Assembly (NCBI GenBank): GCA_026874595.1
Contig: CM049316.1
Span: 50,725,676 to 50,789,675, forward strand
Length of the DNA: 64,000 nt
Direction of reading: 5' to 3'
Origin: Sipunculus nudus
Lineage: Eukaryota; Annelida; Sipuncula; Golfingiida; Sipunculidae
Made by a program: the position numbers and the translations under genes. Of the stretch, positions 1-11,533 are shown piece after piece. Numbering within the stretch: position 1 is the stretch's first letter; each line of letters starts with the position of its first letter. A model generated the notes under the pieces. The model saw nothing but the letters and a program-made list of their open reading frames with translations, had not been told where the DNA came from and did no database searches.

Positions 1-344
1 GTATGCATAATATGATCCGATATGAGCTACACTCTGGATAAATAATGACTGCAACTTAGAATTCTGATATTTTAACCTATATTTTCAGATTTTTTTATTA
101 CAAATTTATAGAACTTGTAAAAAAAATGCATCTGATAAAAACTGTTAATGGAAAAAGTTGATATGCTAAAAAAATAGGCTTAAATATAAACTTAAATGCA
201 TTATACCCTTGAAAGTGAAATAAAGGTATTAGTCCATTCTGTCCACTTGCCTGTCCATCTGTAAATTTTTCTTATGCATCATAGTATCTCAAAACTTTTA
301 ATACTGTTTTTCTTTATGACATTCTTGTCAGAGTATTAGTTTTG

Positions 345-349
<5 letters not shown>
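1..349. other. AT-rich non-coding sequence
   Basis: No open frame of note and no recognisable motif. The sequence is AT-rich, with homopolymer A and T runs and one short CTGTCCACTTGCCTGTCC-like stretch near 239-257 that recalls the CTGT tracts of family R3. It may be the worn interior of an R2 or R3 repeat whose 3' end is seen at 520-550. Confidence 0.4.

Positions 350-397
<48 letters not shown>
350..397. repeat. (TA)n microsatellite
   Basis: About 19 uninterrupted TA units are followed by a slightly interrupted TTTATATATAT tail. It is a simple AT microsatellite with no counterpart elsewhere in the window. Confidence 0.95.
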
Positions 398-519
398 CAT
401 AACTTTACTATAACCAAGTAGAAGGGCCCTTTCCTCTTAGCTTCTCATATGCTTGTTTATATGAAAAACCTTACAATAGAATATTTTGCATATTTTGCAT
501 TTGCAAAAATTTCAAACTT

Positions 520-550
520 CAGCTTTTCCGTGACCCATGGGTTCCTTGTT
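520..550 (+). repeat. R2-type 3' terminus (worn)
   Basis: GACCCATGGGTT followed by CCTTGTT matches the 3' ends at 45454-45486 and 15006-15037, where the palindrome GACCCATGGGTC precedes CC(T/A)TTGTT or CCTAGTT. One arm base of the palindrome is changed here. The matching 5' end is not seen, so it lies left of the window or is lost. Confidence 0.5.
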
Positions 551-574
551 TCCTTGTAAGTACTGTGGATTTAA

Positions 575-3500
575 TTTTTAGCGAACCTGTGAGCTTATGC
601 GATGGTGTGGCGTCGTCCGGCGTCCGTCGGCCGTCGTCTGTACGTTAATCCATACTATCTTGAAAATGGCAAGAGTTAGCATCAAGAAATTTTCTGCAAA
701 AAATTAGTCATCTAAAAAACTCTATTGGATTTTGCTTATTTTTTGGCTAACTGCATTTTCTTGGTTTTTATAGAGAAAAAGCTAAAAAAACTTTTAAAAT
801 CTTCTTCTCTGAAACTGTTCAGCCAAATTATCCAATATTTCACAAAAATGATCCCTGGAACAATCTCACTCAAGTTTGTTCGAATGGTTTAAGTTCAGTG
901 GTTTTTGGCCGAGTTACAGCTAGTTGAACTTAGTCATCTGTCCAAAAAAGCATACTAAAATTACAATCTTAGAAATGGCTGGAGCTGTCATCGCCAAATT
1001 TTATGCCAATGTTGGTCACATGAGTCATGTCTGAAATTCAGGTATTGGTGGCGCCACCTGCATCGGCCTTTTTTGAACGGGGGTCATCAGTGCCCGTATC
1101 ATACTGTCAGCTACAAAAAACTTCTTCTCTGAAAGCATTTGGCCAAATTGTTTAATATCGCACAGAAATGATCCTAGGGTAGTACTTTCTGAAGTTTGTT
1201 CAAATTGTTTTGGTTAAGTGATTTTTGGCTGAGTTATTGGAAGCTAAACTTAGCCATTTTGCTTTATTTTCCCATAGGAGTTATAAACCTGCAAAACGTT
1301 TTTTGACTGACGCCACTGAGGCCAATTTGTTAAATATTTTACAAGAATAATCCCCTGAATAATTCTTATAATAATTGTCTTTTATGGTTCCAAAGAATGA
1401 ATTTTGGCTGAATAATAAAGATTGAATTGAGTCATTTTACCATATATGTTAGCTATGTGAAGCAGATACATCTAGCCTGGAACCAGTTTATCAGCATCCG
1501 TTACATCATGCCTCCAGACATTTAGATATCAGGTTATCTTTGGTTAATATTGACAAGAATGTTTTTTTAAACTTTAAAAAAAAGTAGATTTATGATTTTA
1601 TATATTCCTCATGCCAGGTAATGTTTACAATCACAGGTATACGTTAACCCATACTATTTAGAAAACGACTGGAGCTAGCATCATGAAATTTAATGCAAAA
1701 AATTAGCCATCTGAAAAAAATCTGCATTTTCTTAGATTTTATAGAGAAAAAGCTAAAAAAAACCTTTAAAAATCTTCTCCTCTGAAACAGTCAAGCCAAT
1801 TTGTTCAATATTTCACAGAAATAATCTTTTATACCATCTCGCTCAAGTTTGTTCAAATGGTTCAAGTTCTGTGAAGTTTGGCGGAATTACAGGAAGTTGA
1901 ACCTAGTCAACTTTCCAAAAAAGCACACTAAAATTACAATCTCAGAAACGGCCAGAGCTATGATCACCAAATTTTATGCCAGTGTTGGTCACATGAGTCA
2001 TATAAAATATTCAGGTATTGGTGGCGCCACCTGCATTGACCTTTTTTTGTACGGGGGTGATTGGTCATCTGTATATCAACCCATAATTTCTCAGGAATTG
2101 CAGGAGCTACCATCCCGAGATATTATGCAATTATCTGTCACATATCAAATGTTGTGGGATTCAGCTTATGTTTTTTGCTATCTGCATTTACTTAGATTTT
2201 ATAGGGGGAAAGCTGAAAAACCTTTAAAAGTCTTCTTGTAAACGGTCCAGCCAAATTGTTCAATATTTTACAGAACTGATCCCAGAGGCAAGCATTCTCA
2301 AGTTTGTTCAAATGGTTTGCATTTGATGAATTTTAGTGGAGTTAAATGAATTTGAACGGTCATTTGGCCAAGTAAGCATACTGACATAGTTATCTCAGAA
2401 ATGACAGAAGCTAGCATTACCAAGAATTGTGCAAATGTTGGTCACATGACTCATATTTGAAGTTGCAGATTTTGATGTGCCACCTACATTGACCTGTTTT
2501 TCATGGGCAAAATCCTCATAATTTTAGCCTCTTTCAGCTTAAATGTTTATGATGAAACTGTCAAGTTGAATCGTTCAATTTTTCAAAAGAATTCTCGTAG
2601 GACATGGTTCTTTCAATCATATCAGAAAAACTTAAGTTGGTCTTATGGCCATTATTATGTCTCACTCAAACTTGAGGACTGCAAAACTGTTTTTCTACAA
2701 AATTATTGTTTCAATTATAACTTCTGTTAAATGGCACAAAAATTATTCTTAGGTGGCCTTTGTTCAAGTTTATTTGAATGATTTTTGGCTGAATTATTGG
2801 ACCTTTAACAATGAAAGAACTGAATCTTTTATTTTTCTAGATATTTTGATAAAAAGTTTATGAATATTTCAGCTTGAAAAAAAAAGCATTCTAGCCAAAG
2901 TCTTTCAGTATGTGTAAACAGATTTGCCAACAGGCCAAGATTGTGTCTGTATATTTACATAGGTTAAGAAACTGCCAACTGTTTCAGATTTGGCAATAGA
3001 TAAATAGTTCATTCAGTGCAGCCAGATATAGGTCAAGAGTTCAGTCAGTGCAGCCAAGCACAAGGCATGTGATCCCCTCATGGGTGACATGTGAACACCA
3101 CATGGGCACCATGTGATCACCTCATGGGTGTCATGCCCCTCAGGGCTGCATGTGGAGCCAATCTATTTATAGCTTTGGCAGACTGCCAACTGTATCAGAT
3201 TAGGCAACAGGTCAAGAGTTCACTCAGTGCAGCCAGGTGCAGGTCAAAAGTTCAACCAGTCTAGCCAGGTGCAGGTCATGAGTTCACTCAGTGCAGTAGC
3301 CTGAGCTAGCAAATTTGTCACAGTTCACACGGGGCTATTGCCTTTCTCACCTAAGCGTGGTCAGCCCCATGCATCAGACTTAAGGTTAGTTTGATGTATT
3401 GGCCTAATATTTTGACGTGTCTATGTGTTTTTGATGGGTTTCTCGTTCACAAGACAGGTGTCACCACCTACAATGACATTTGCACAGTGTGACTTTTGTG

Positions 3501-3745
3501 CCTGCTTATTTCTATAGAGGAATTTGATATATCATCCTGAAATTGGACATATTTATACCTATCGTATTTTAATTATCGTATACTTGTCATATACAAGACT
3601 GGTGGTGCCACCTACAATAATTTTTTTGCACAGTGTGTGTCCCTGCTTATTTCTCAGGAGGGGTTTGATATATCAGTCTGAACTTTGGCATATGTATATA
3701 TCTCTGAAACCTGTTTGTATACAAGACTGGTGGTGCCAGCTACAA
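575..3745 (+). repeat. R1 dispersed element, 5' end and body, 3' end missing
   Basis: It starts with TTTTTAGCGAACCTGTG and GAGCTTATGCGATGG, then a CG-rich GTCGTCCGGCGTCC tract. Imperfect 150-180 bp monomers follow, with recurring CTTCTTCTCTGAAAC, GGCCAAATTGTT and TTTTTGGC(T/C)GAGTTA. Near 2897 the body changes to the DR2/NFI block. It runs into an R2 5' end at about 3746, so its own 3' end (CACAGGTTCGC, AGGCCT palindromes, TTGTT) is absent. Frames of 60-144 codons here are fortuitous: they cross monomer boundaries and do not recur intact in sister copies. Confidence 0.65.
2997..3290 (+). repeat. 32-bp tandem block with four DR2 motifs and an NFI palindrome
   Basis: AGGTCA-N2-AGTTCA occurs at 3030, 3209, 3241 and 3273; the last three are spaced exactly 32 bp. 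TTGGCAGACTGCCAA, a perfect TTGGCN5GCCAA palindrome, sits at 3175-3189. RGKTCA direct repeats with a 2-bp spacer are a known retinoid/orphan nuclear receptor layout, and TTGGCN5GCCAA is the NFI consensus. Binding in this organism is inference. Confidence 0.6.
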
Positions 3746-4130
3746 TCATTTTTAGCTCAGCTGACTGTAAGTCAACTGAGGTATAGGAATGGCGCTTTGT
3801 CCGTGGTCCGTCTGGACGTCCGGCCGTCCGTTAGCACAAATCATAACAGCTGGTCCCTGAAACTTCTAAGTGAACATCCGGGGAGGTCAATTAAAAATTT
3901 CCTTGGAAACCTGAAATTAGGTCACTGCGACCTTTTTCCTTCCAGCTATGGGGCTTGAAAGTACCCCCCAGAATAGTAAAAAAATTGATACAAAACCTCC
4001 AATATCTTGATAATTAATGCATGGTTTGTCATGAATTTTGCCTTGAATATTGACCATGACTAGTTTTGTCAGTTCCTGAAACGTGGTGGTTTTCCTATTT
4101 TAACACATATTTTTTCTATTTATTTACTAT
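3746..4130 (+). repeat. R2 dispersed element, 5' part
   Basis: It begins ATTTTTAGCTCAGCTGAC; CTCAGCTGAC and GTCAACTGAG form an imperfect hairpin over 3756-3780, followed by a GTCCGTGGTCCGTCTGG-like tract. The body matches 30375-30774 and 37546-37935 (a run of C, then CCTCCAATATCTTGATAATT). The insertion context, GCTACAATCATTTTT before the hairpin, is shared with those copies. Confidence 0.6.
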
Positions 4131-4782
4131 AAAATGACAACAATCATGTCAGTTTCTCAGCTGTCATAACATCTGGTGTCCCAAAACCTGGTGTGTGTAT
4201 TGATCACAAGTGGATGCCCTATACTAATCACCCTGTCTGTCAGTCTGTCTGTTTGTATGTCTGTCTGTCTGTCAATCTGTCCATCCACACAAATTAGTTT
4301 CCAGATGATAACTCCAGTTAAGTTTGATATATTGGTTTCAAACTTAACTTATAAATGGCCCACCAATAAGGAATGTGTCTGCGTTTGAAGCCAAACTTTT
4401 CATCGCAAACCTTCCATCTTCAAGATATTGCTAACCTGCCACTAGGGGAAGATCATTTGATTTTTGGGTCATAGGTCAAAGGTCAAGGTCACAGGGCCCA
4501 TCCATTCACAAATAAGTTTATGGATGATAATTCTGCTTTGGATAGACAGACTGGCTTCAAACTTGATTTAATAATGACCAACCACATATGTAAATTCATT
4601 TTGATTTTCAGGGTCCAGCGATCTAAGTTAAAGGTCACAGAAGCCACATCTTTAAAAAGATTGTGGATGCACTGTAAATCAAACTTTTTATCCTCAACTT
4701 TCCATCGTTCACACATGGCTTACTTGCCCAAAGTGAGGAAACCTGTAGAATTTGAGGTTATCTGGTCAGAGGTCAAGGTCAC
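4131..4782 (+). repeat. R3 dispersed element with (CTGT)n tract
   Basis: Contains TGATCACAAGTGGATGCCCT, then a CTGT-rich tract (4232-4282), then two diverged copies of a module ending in AGGTCAAGGTCAC (near 4480 and 4770). Its head resembles the satellite head at 17431-17455 (AAGCGGTGCCCTATAGTGATCACC). A related fragment lies at 45487-45783. The right edge directly abuts an R1 5' end. Confidence 0.55.
4473..4491 (+). promoter_or_regulatory. three AGGTCA half-sites (DR1 then DR0)
   Basis: AGGTCA begins at 4473, 4480 and 4486, giving a DR1 pair and then a directly abutting third half-site that also reads TCAAGGTCA, the extended NR5A/ERR monomer motif. A DR0 AGGTCAAGGTCA recurs at 4770-4781. 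The match is exact; function is not shown. Confidence 0.35.
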
Positions 4783-6754
4783 TTTTTAGCGAACCGGTGA
4801 GTTTATGCGATGGTGTTGCGTCGTCAGTCATCTGTACATTAACCTATACTATCTTGAAAACGGCAAGAGTTAGTATCACGAAATTTTCTGCAAAAAATTA
4901 GTCATCTAAAAAACTATATCGGATTTTGCTTATTTTTTGGCTAATTGCATTTTCTTAGATTTTATAGGGAAAAAGCTAAAAAACCTTTAAAAATCTTCTT
5001 CTCCGAAACTGTTCAGCCAAATTGTGCAATATTTCACAGAAATGATTCCTGGAACAATCTCTCTCAAGTTTGTTCGATTGGTTTAAGTTCAGTGATTTTT
5101 GGCCAAGTTACAGGAAGTTGAACTTAGTCATCTGTCCAAAAAAGCATACTAAAATTACAATCTCAGAAATGGCTGGAGCTATCATCTCCACATTTTATGC
5201 CAATGTTGGTCACATGAGTCATATCTGAAATTGAGGTATAGGTGGCGCCACCTGTATTGGCCTTTTTTGTACGGGGGTCATCAGTGTTCGTATCATACTG
5301 ACTGCTACAAAAACTTTCTTCTCTGAAACCATATGGCCAAATTGTTTATTATTGCACAGAAATGATCCTAGGGTAGTGCTTTCTGAAGTTTGTTCAAATG
5401 GTCTCAGTTCAGTGACTTTTGGCTGAGTTATGGGAAGCTGAATTAGTCATATGCCATAACATCCCATTTAAGCTCAATGGCTACAAAGATCCCTTACTCA
5501 AAACCCACCGGGCCAAATTCTTAAATCTCACACATTAATTATCTTCAGATGTTGATAATTCAAGTGTGTTCAAATGGTTTCGGTTCAGTGCTTTTTGGCT
5601 GAGTTGAGGGAAGCTGAACTTAGCCAGTTTGCTGTCTCTTCCTATATGAGTGATAAACCTGCAAAACTGTTTTCGACTGATGCCACTGAAGCCAATTTGT
5701 TTAATATTTTACAAGAATAATCCCCACAATAATTCTCATAATATTTGTCTTTAACGGTTCCACATGAATGATTTTTGGCTGAAATATGGAAATTGAATTC
5801 AGTCCTTTTACCATATATGTTAGCTGTGTGAAGCAGTTACATCTAGCCTGAAACCAATTTATCAGTAACTATAACATCATGCCATTAGATTTCAGGATAA
5901 ATCGCTTGGCAGACTGCCAACTGTTTCAGATTTTGCAACAGGCCAAGGTCAGCCTGGATCCATTCATAGCTTTGGCAGATTGGCAACTGTATCAGGTTAG
6001 GCAACAGGTCAAAAGTTCACTCAGTGCAGCCAGGTATAGGTCAAGAGTTTACTCAGTGCAGTAGCTGTATTCTATTTATAGCTTTGGCAGACTGCCCTCT
6101 GCATCAAATTTGGCACCAAAGTTGAGCCTGGATCTATTTATAGCTTTGACAGACTGTCAACTGTGTCAGATTATGCAACAGGTCAAGAGTTCACTCAGTG
6201 CAGCCAGGTACAGGTCAAAAGTTCACACAGTCTAGCCAGGTGCGGGTCAAGAGTTCACTCAGTGCAGTAGCTTGAGCCAGCAATTTGTCACGGTTCACTC
6301 AGGGGAACTGCCTTTCTTACCTGGTCAGCCCAGTGCATCAAACTCCAGAAGTTTGATGTATTGGCCTGATATTTGGACCTGTCTGTGATGGCTTTCTCAT
6401 TCACAAGACAGGTGTCTCCACCTACAATGACTTTTGCACAGTGTGCCTGCTTATTTCTCAAGAGGAATTTGGTATATCATCCTAAAATTGGGCAAATTTA
6501 TACATATTGTAAAGCTTTGTTGTATACAAGACTGATGGCGCCACCTACAATAAGTTTTGCACAGTGTATGCCCCTGCTTATTTGTCAGGAGGGATATCAG
6601 CCTGAAATTGGGCATATGCATGTATACATCTCTGATGCTTTTGTCGTATACAAGACATATAGGCCTACTTGAAAAGTAATTGCCCAGCAATGAAGCAATT
6701 TACCTGGTGTTTAAAACCAATGCTCAGGTTTGCATTAGGCCTGTAGGCCTTGTT
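4783..6754 (+). repeat. R1 dispersed element, complete, about 2.0 kb
   Basis: The 5' end is TTTTTAGCGAACCGGTGAG. The 3' end has a worn inverted repeat (CTCAGGTTTGCA), then AGGCCTGTAGGCCT and TTGTT. Inside are monomers, a perfect GGTGGCGCCACC (5241-5252) and a DR2/NFI block. The next R1 copy starts immediately at 6755, giving a head-to-tail pair without spacer. From 5425 onward this copy is nearly identical to 46331-47659. Confidence 0.65.
5906..6257 (+). repeat. DR2/NFI block of R1
   Basis: DR2 motifs at 6005, 6180, 6212 and 6244 (the last GGGTCA-AG-AGTTCA); the final three are 32 bp apart. TTGGCAGACTGCCAA lies at 5906-5920. The duplicate block has the same motifs at 46911, 47086, 47118 and 47150, and 46812. 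Confidence 0.6.
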
Positions 6755-9265
6755 AGCGAACCTGTGAGCTTATGCGATGGCGCAGCGTCGTCCGTCCATC
6801 GTCAGCCGTCTGCCGTCCGGGGCTGGCTTTCCGCCTTCCATGGCTATAAGTCAGAAACTGTCAGAGCTAGCAGCTCCAAATTACATGTATGAATTAGTCA
6901 TATGTGAAACTTGGTGCCCTAGAGCTTATTATTAGGTATCTGCATTAATTTAGATTTTATAGAAAAAAAGCTTAAAAACCTTTAAAAATCTTCTTCTCTG
7001 AAACTGTCCAGCCAAATTAACCAATATTTCACAGAAATGATCCCTGGAACAATCTTTCTCAAGTTTGTTCGAATGGTTCCAGTTCAGAGATTTTGGCCGA
7101 GTTACAGGAGGTTGAACTTTGTTAACTGTGCAAAAAAGCATATTAAAATTTAAATCTCAGAAATGGCTGAAGCTATCATCACCAAATTTTATGCCAATGT
7201 TGGTCACATAGGTCATATCTGAAATTGAGGTATTGGTGGCGCCACCTGCATCGGCCTTTTTTGTACGGGGTCACCAGTGCCTGTATCACACTGAGGGCTA
7301 CAAAAATCTTCTTCTCTGAAACCATATGGCCAAAATGTTTTATATTGCACAGAAATGATCCTAGGGTATTGCTTTCTCAAGTTTGTTCAAATGGTCTCTT
7401 TTCAGTGAATTTTCGCTAAGTTATGGAAAGCTGAATTTAGTCATATGCCATAACATCCCATTTTAGCTCAGTGGCTACAAAGATCTTCTTCTCAAAAAAC
7501 ACTGGTCCAAATTCTTAAATCTTACACATTAATTATCCTCAGATGTTGATAATTGAAGTTAGTTCTAATGGTTTTGGTTCAGTGCTTTTTGGCTGAGTTA
7601 CGGGAAGCTGAACTTAGCCAGTTTGCTGTATCTTCCTATATGAGTTATAAACCTGCGAAACGTTTTCTACTGATGCCACTGAAGCCAGTTTGTTTAATAT
7701 TATACAAGAATAATCCCTACAATAATTCTTATAATAATTGTCATTAATGGTTCCACATGAATGATTTTTGGCTGAATTATGGAGATTGAATCGAGTCATT
7801 TTACCATATATGTTAGCTGTGTTATGCTGTTACATCTAGCCTGGCACCAGTTTATCAGCATCTATTACATCATGCCACTAGACATTTAGATTTCAGGTTA
7901 TCTTTGGTTAATATTGACAAGAAAGTTTTTTTAAAAGCTCTTAACAAATTTAGATTTATGATTTAAGTTATTCATCATACTAGGCAATGTTACAATCATA
8001 GATATTCAGTTCTCTGTGGCTATATAAAGACAACTGTACATGGATTATTAATTATTGGTATCCCTACTCAACTTAATTCAAGAATTTGCCATCAATGAGA
8101 TATATCTGTATTTTAATTTTGCATTCAGTATGCGTCCGTAATAATTTTACATATATTCCTGATTGCTTTTTTATAAAAAGTCAACTGAAAAGCATTTTGT
8201 ATTGGAAAAATAAATTTCAAAGTTATTTCAAGTAGGGACCACTTTTATGTACAGATGGCAGCACTTGGTTTACCATTGGCAGATTGTCAGTGCCTTGATG
8301 TTGGCCATTAGCCAAGATGATGTCAGCTCTATAAATAGTTTTGTTCAAATGGTCTCAGTTCAGTGACTTTTGGCTGAGTTATGGGAAGCTGAATTTAGTC
8401 ATATGCCATAACAGCCCATGTAAGCTAAGTGGCTACAAAAATCTTCTTCTCAAAAACCACTGGGCCAAATTCTTAAATCTCACACATTAATCATCCTTAG
8501 ATGTTGATAATTCAAGTTTGTTCAAATGGTCTCAGTTCAGTGACTTTTGGCTAAGTTATGGGAAGCTGAATTTAGTCATATGCCATAACAGCCCATGTTA
8601 GCTGAGTGGCTACAAAAATCTTCTTCTCAAAAACCACTGAGCCAAATTCTTAAGTCTCATACATTAATTATCCTTAGAAGTTGATAATTCAAGTTGGTTC
8701 AAATGGTTTTGGTTCAATGATATTTGGCTGAGTTATGGGAAGCTGAACTTTGCCATTTTGCTGTATTTTCCCATATGAGTTATAAACCTACAAAACGTTT
8801 TTTGACTGAGGCAAATTTGTTTAATATTTTGCAAGAATTCCCTGAATCATTCTTATAATTATTGTCTTTTATGGTTCCAAAAATGAATTTTAGCTGAATT
8901 ATAAAGATTGAATTGAGCCATTTTACCATATATTTAAGCTGTGTGAAGCATATACATCTAGCCTGGCACCTGTTTATCAGCATCCATTACATCATGCCTC
9001 TAGACTTTAGATTTCAGGTTATCAATGGTTAATATTGACAAGAATGTTTTTTAAAAGCTTTTAAAAAATGTAGATTTAATATTTTAAATATTCCTCATGC
9101 CAGGCAATGTTTACAATCACAGGTTTACAGCTCTCTGTGGATATATATAAAGACGGCTGTACATGATTATAAATAATAGGTATCCATACTCAACTTAATT
9201 CAAGATTTTGCCATCAGTGAGATGTATCTGTATTATAATTTTGCATTCATTATGCATCTGTAGTA
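6755..9265 (+). repeat. R1 dispersed element, 5' end and monomer body
   Basis: It starts TTAGCGAACCTGTGAGC right after the 3' end of the preceding R1. The body holds about 14 diverged monomers and a GGTGGCGCCACC (7235-7246). A segment at 8140-8335 matches the sequence just outside the R1 3' end at 29563-29760, so this copy is a mosaic. No 3' end is seen before the next R1 5' end at 9266. Confidence 0.55.
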
Positions 9266-10087
9266 ATTTTTAGCGAACTTGTGAGCTAATGCAATAATGT
9301 GGCAGCGTCCGCCGTCTGTATATTGGTTTGCATTTGATGAATTTTAGTGGAGTTACATGAATTTGAACAGTCATTTGGCCAAGTAAGCATACTGACTATC
9401 TCAGAAATGACAGGAGCTAGCATTACCAAGTATTGTGCAAATGTTGGTCACATGACTCATATTTGAAGTTGCAGATTTTGTGGTGCCACCTACATTGACC
9501 ATTTTTTATGGGCAAAAACCTCATATTGTGGCCTCTTTCAGCTTAAAATGTTTATGATGAAACTGTCAAGTTGAATCGTTCAATTTTTCAAAAGAATTAT
9601 CCTAGGACATGGTTCTTTCAATCATATCAGAAAAGCTTTTGTTGGTCTTATGGCCATTATTGTGTCTATTTCAAACTGAGAACTGCAAAACTGTTCTTCT
9701 ACAAAATTATTGTTTCAATTATAACTTCTGTAACATTACACAAAAATTATTCTTAGGTGGCCTTTGTTCAAGTTTACTTGAATGATTTTTGGCAGAATAT
9801 TTGGACCTTTAAACAAGAAAGAACTGCATCTTTTATTATTCTAGATATTTTGATAAAAAGTTTATGAATAAGTCAGTTTGAAAAAAAGGCATTTTAGCCA
9901 AAGTCTTTCAGTATGTGTAAACAGATTCACCAACACTCCAAGATTGTGTCTGTATCTTTAAATAGGTTAAGAAAGTGCCAACTGTTTCAGATTTGGCAAA
10001 TGATCAAGAGTTCATTCAGTGCAGCCAGATTTAGGTCAAGAGTTCAATCAGTGCAGCCAAGCACAAGGCATGTGATCACCTCATGGG
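9266..10087 (+). repeat. R1 fragment with shortened interior
   Basis: The 5' end TTTTTAGCGAACTTGTGAGC is followed after only about 60 bp by sequence normally about 2 kb into the element (compare 2330 onward), so most monomers are deleted. A DR2 motif is at 10033-10046. It breaks off at the start of the Helitron-like element. Confidence 0.5.
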
Positions 10088-10823
10088 TGACATTCTGATT
10101 TTATGACAGGTGGCGCCACCTACATTCACGTTTCCGCTGCAGACATCCAAACTCATATCTCGGGAACCGTTTGACCGATTGGGCCAACATTTTGCATGTG
10201 TTTAGATCTCACATAGCTCTATATCATACGCAAAACTGGTGGCGCCACCTGCAGCCATTTTTGCACAGCTCCCGTCTATTTGTCTGCCATGGGATAAAAT
10301 CACTCATATCTCGGCAGTGGTTTGACATATCTGCCTAAAATTTTGCAGGTTTATACATCCCCGACAGCTGTCTTGATTTTATGACAGGTGGCGCCACCTA
10401 CATTCTAGTTTATGCAGCAGACATCCAAGCTCATATCTTGGGAACCGTTTGACCGATTGGGCCAAAGTTTTGCATGTGTATAGTTCTCACATAGCTCTTT
10501 ATCATACGCAAAACTGGGGGCGCCACCTGCAGCATTTTTGCACAGCGTCCATCTTTTTATCTGCCTAGGGCTAAAATCACTCATATACATGTACTGGTTT
10601 GACTTATCTGCCTTAAATTTTGCATATGTATACAACTTGGACGGCTTCCTGGATTTCGTGGTAGGTGGCGCAACCTACATACACAATTTGGCTGCAGACA
10701 TCCATGCTAATATGCAACACTTCACTCTATTTCCCCTTGCCACTCAATCCATGCCTCACTTCACCCGTTCCACTCTGATTTAGGCGGATACACGTAGTCG
10801 CTTGTCGACTACCCGTATTCTAG
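10088..10823 (+). mobile_element. Helitron-like non-autonomous element with GGTGGCGCC dimers
   Basis: GGTGGCGCCACC or a one- or two-base variant starts at 10109, 10238, 10387, 10516 and 10664, with spacings alternating 129, 149, 129 and 148 bp: two 278-bp dimers and a half. At the right end a hairpin, GTAGTCG-CTTGT-CGACTAC (10794-10812), is followed 7 nt later by CTAG and a T (10820-10824). A short hairpin just upstream of CTRR with insertion before T is the known Helitron 3' signature. The 5' TC end is not located, so the left limit is approximate, and the region encodes no Rep/helicase. Confidence 0.45.
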
Positions 10824-11354
10824 TTAATGTATGATAAGAGTGTGGTCGGTCATAATAGCCTATGGTTAATGTTGTCTTTGTTTGTAAAAACTGACATAAA
10901 ATAAAATGCTTGTATTATATCGAATTGTCAGAATCATTCTCCTATTATCACTCACATGTGCCTACTTGTCATGAAAGTACTGATGTGCATGCGTATATAC
11001 ATTTATTAACACGTTTTAAAAGCCAAAGCAACAAATATGCAGTGCATTTAAATTTATAAATCGTTATGGTTACATTTAAAGTTAGAGTTATATCCCTATG
11101 CATTAGCAATCAATCGATACGACCAATACAGCATGCAACGCATTTCGATTATCGTATCGACGTCGTGTATCGATTCGTATCGATATATCGATATATTGAT
11201 ACAGCCCTACTCGAAAGTGATATAAATTCAACTCAGTTTTAAATTCTACTACTGTATACAACTACACTGTACCACTACTAAAAGAACGAAAACTTTTACT
11301 ACTATAAAACCAAAGAAGCAAAAGCGTTTTTACTTTAAAATAATTGCATTACAG
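10824..11354. other. single-copy-looking non-coding sequence
   Basis: AT-rich; apart from its duplicate at 51729-52259 it matches nothing else in the window. It contains the ATCGAT-rich segment annotated separately. It lies downstream of the protease relic on the minus strand. Confidence 0.5.
11112..11209 (-). repeat. ATCGAT-rich segment, possible hAT-type terminus
   Basis: Several ATCGAT/TATCGATA words cluster here. Read on the minus strand from 11209 the segment begins TAGGGCTGTATCAATA and continues with ATCGATA repeats. Some hAT-family MITEs open with a TAGGGCTG-like terminus and CGATAT runs. No opposite terminus or 8-bp target duplication was found, so this may only be a relic. Confidence 0.3.
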
Positions 11355-11360
11355 TTTATT
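11355..11360 (-). promoter_or_regulatory. candidate polyadenylation signal AATAAA
   Basis: AATAAA on the minus strand lies about 175 nt past the stop of the protease/PHD relic, a plausible 3' UTR distance. The hexamer is common in AT-rich DNA. Confidence 0.3.
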
Positions 11361-11533
11361 TAGCGGACTGCTGCATTCCAGCTCTGGGAAAACAGCGTAT
11401 CCAGTTAGAAAATGGTGTTTTGGTAATTGCCATTCAAGCACATAAAGTTTACCTGCCTCATAGTCGCGTAATTTGTTTAAACTTTATAATAATTGCATTA
11501 TATTCTCTGTATTTCTGCTCTGGGAATGCATAT

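Noticed and set aside
2997..3290. Regular 32-bp repeats considered as a CRISPR array
   Set aside because: The repeats are directly contiguous with no unique spacers, in clearly eukaryotic repeat DNA.
575..10098. Open frames of 60-144 codons in R1, R2 and R3 copies, and their duplicates further right
   Set aside because: They cross monomer and element boundaries, contain no domain motif, and sister copies of the same repeat do not keep the frame.
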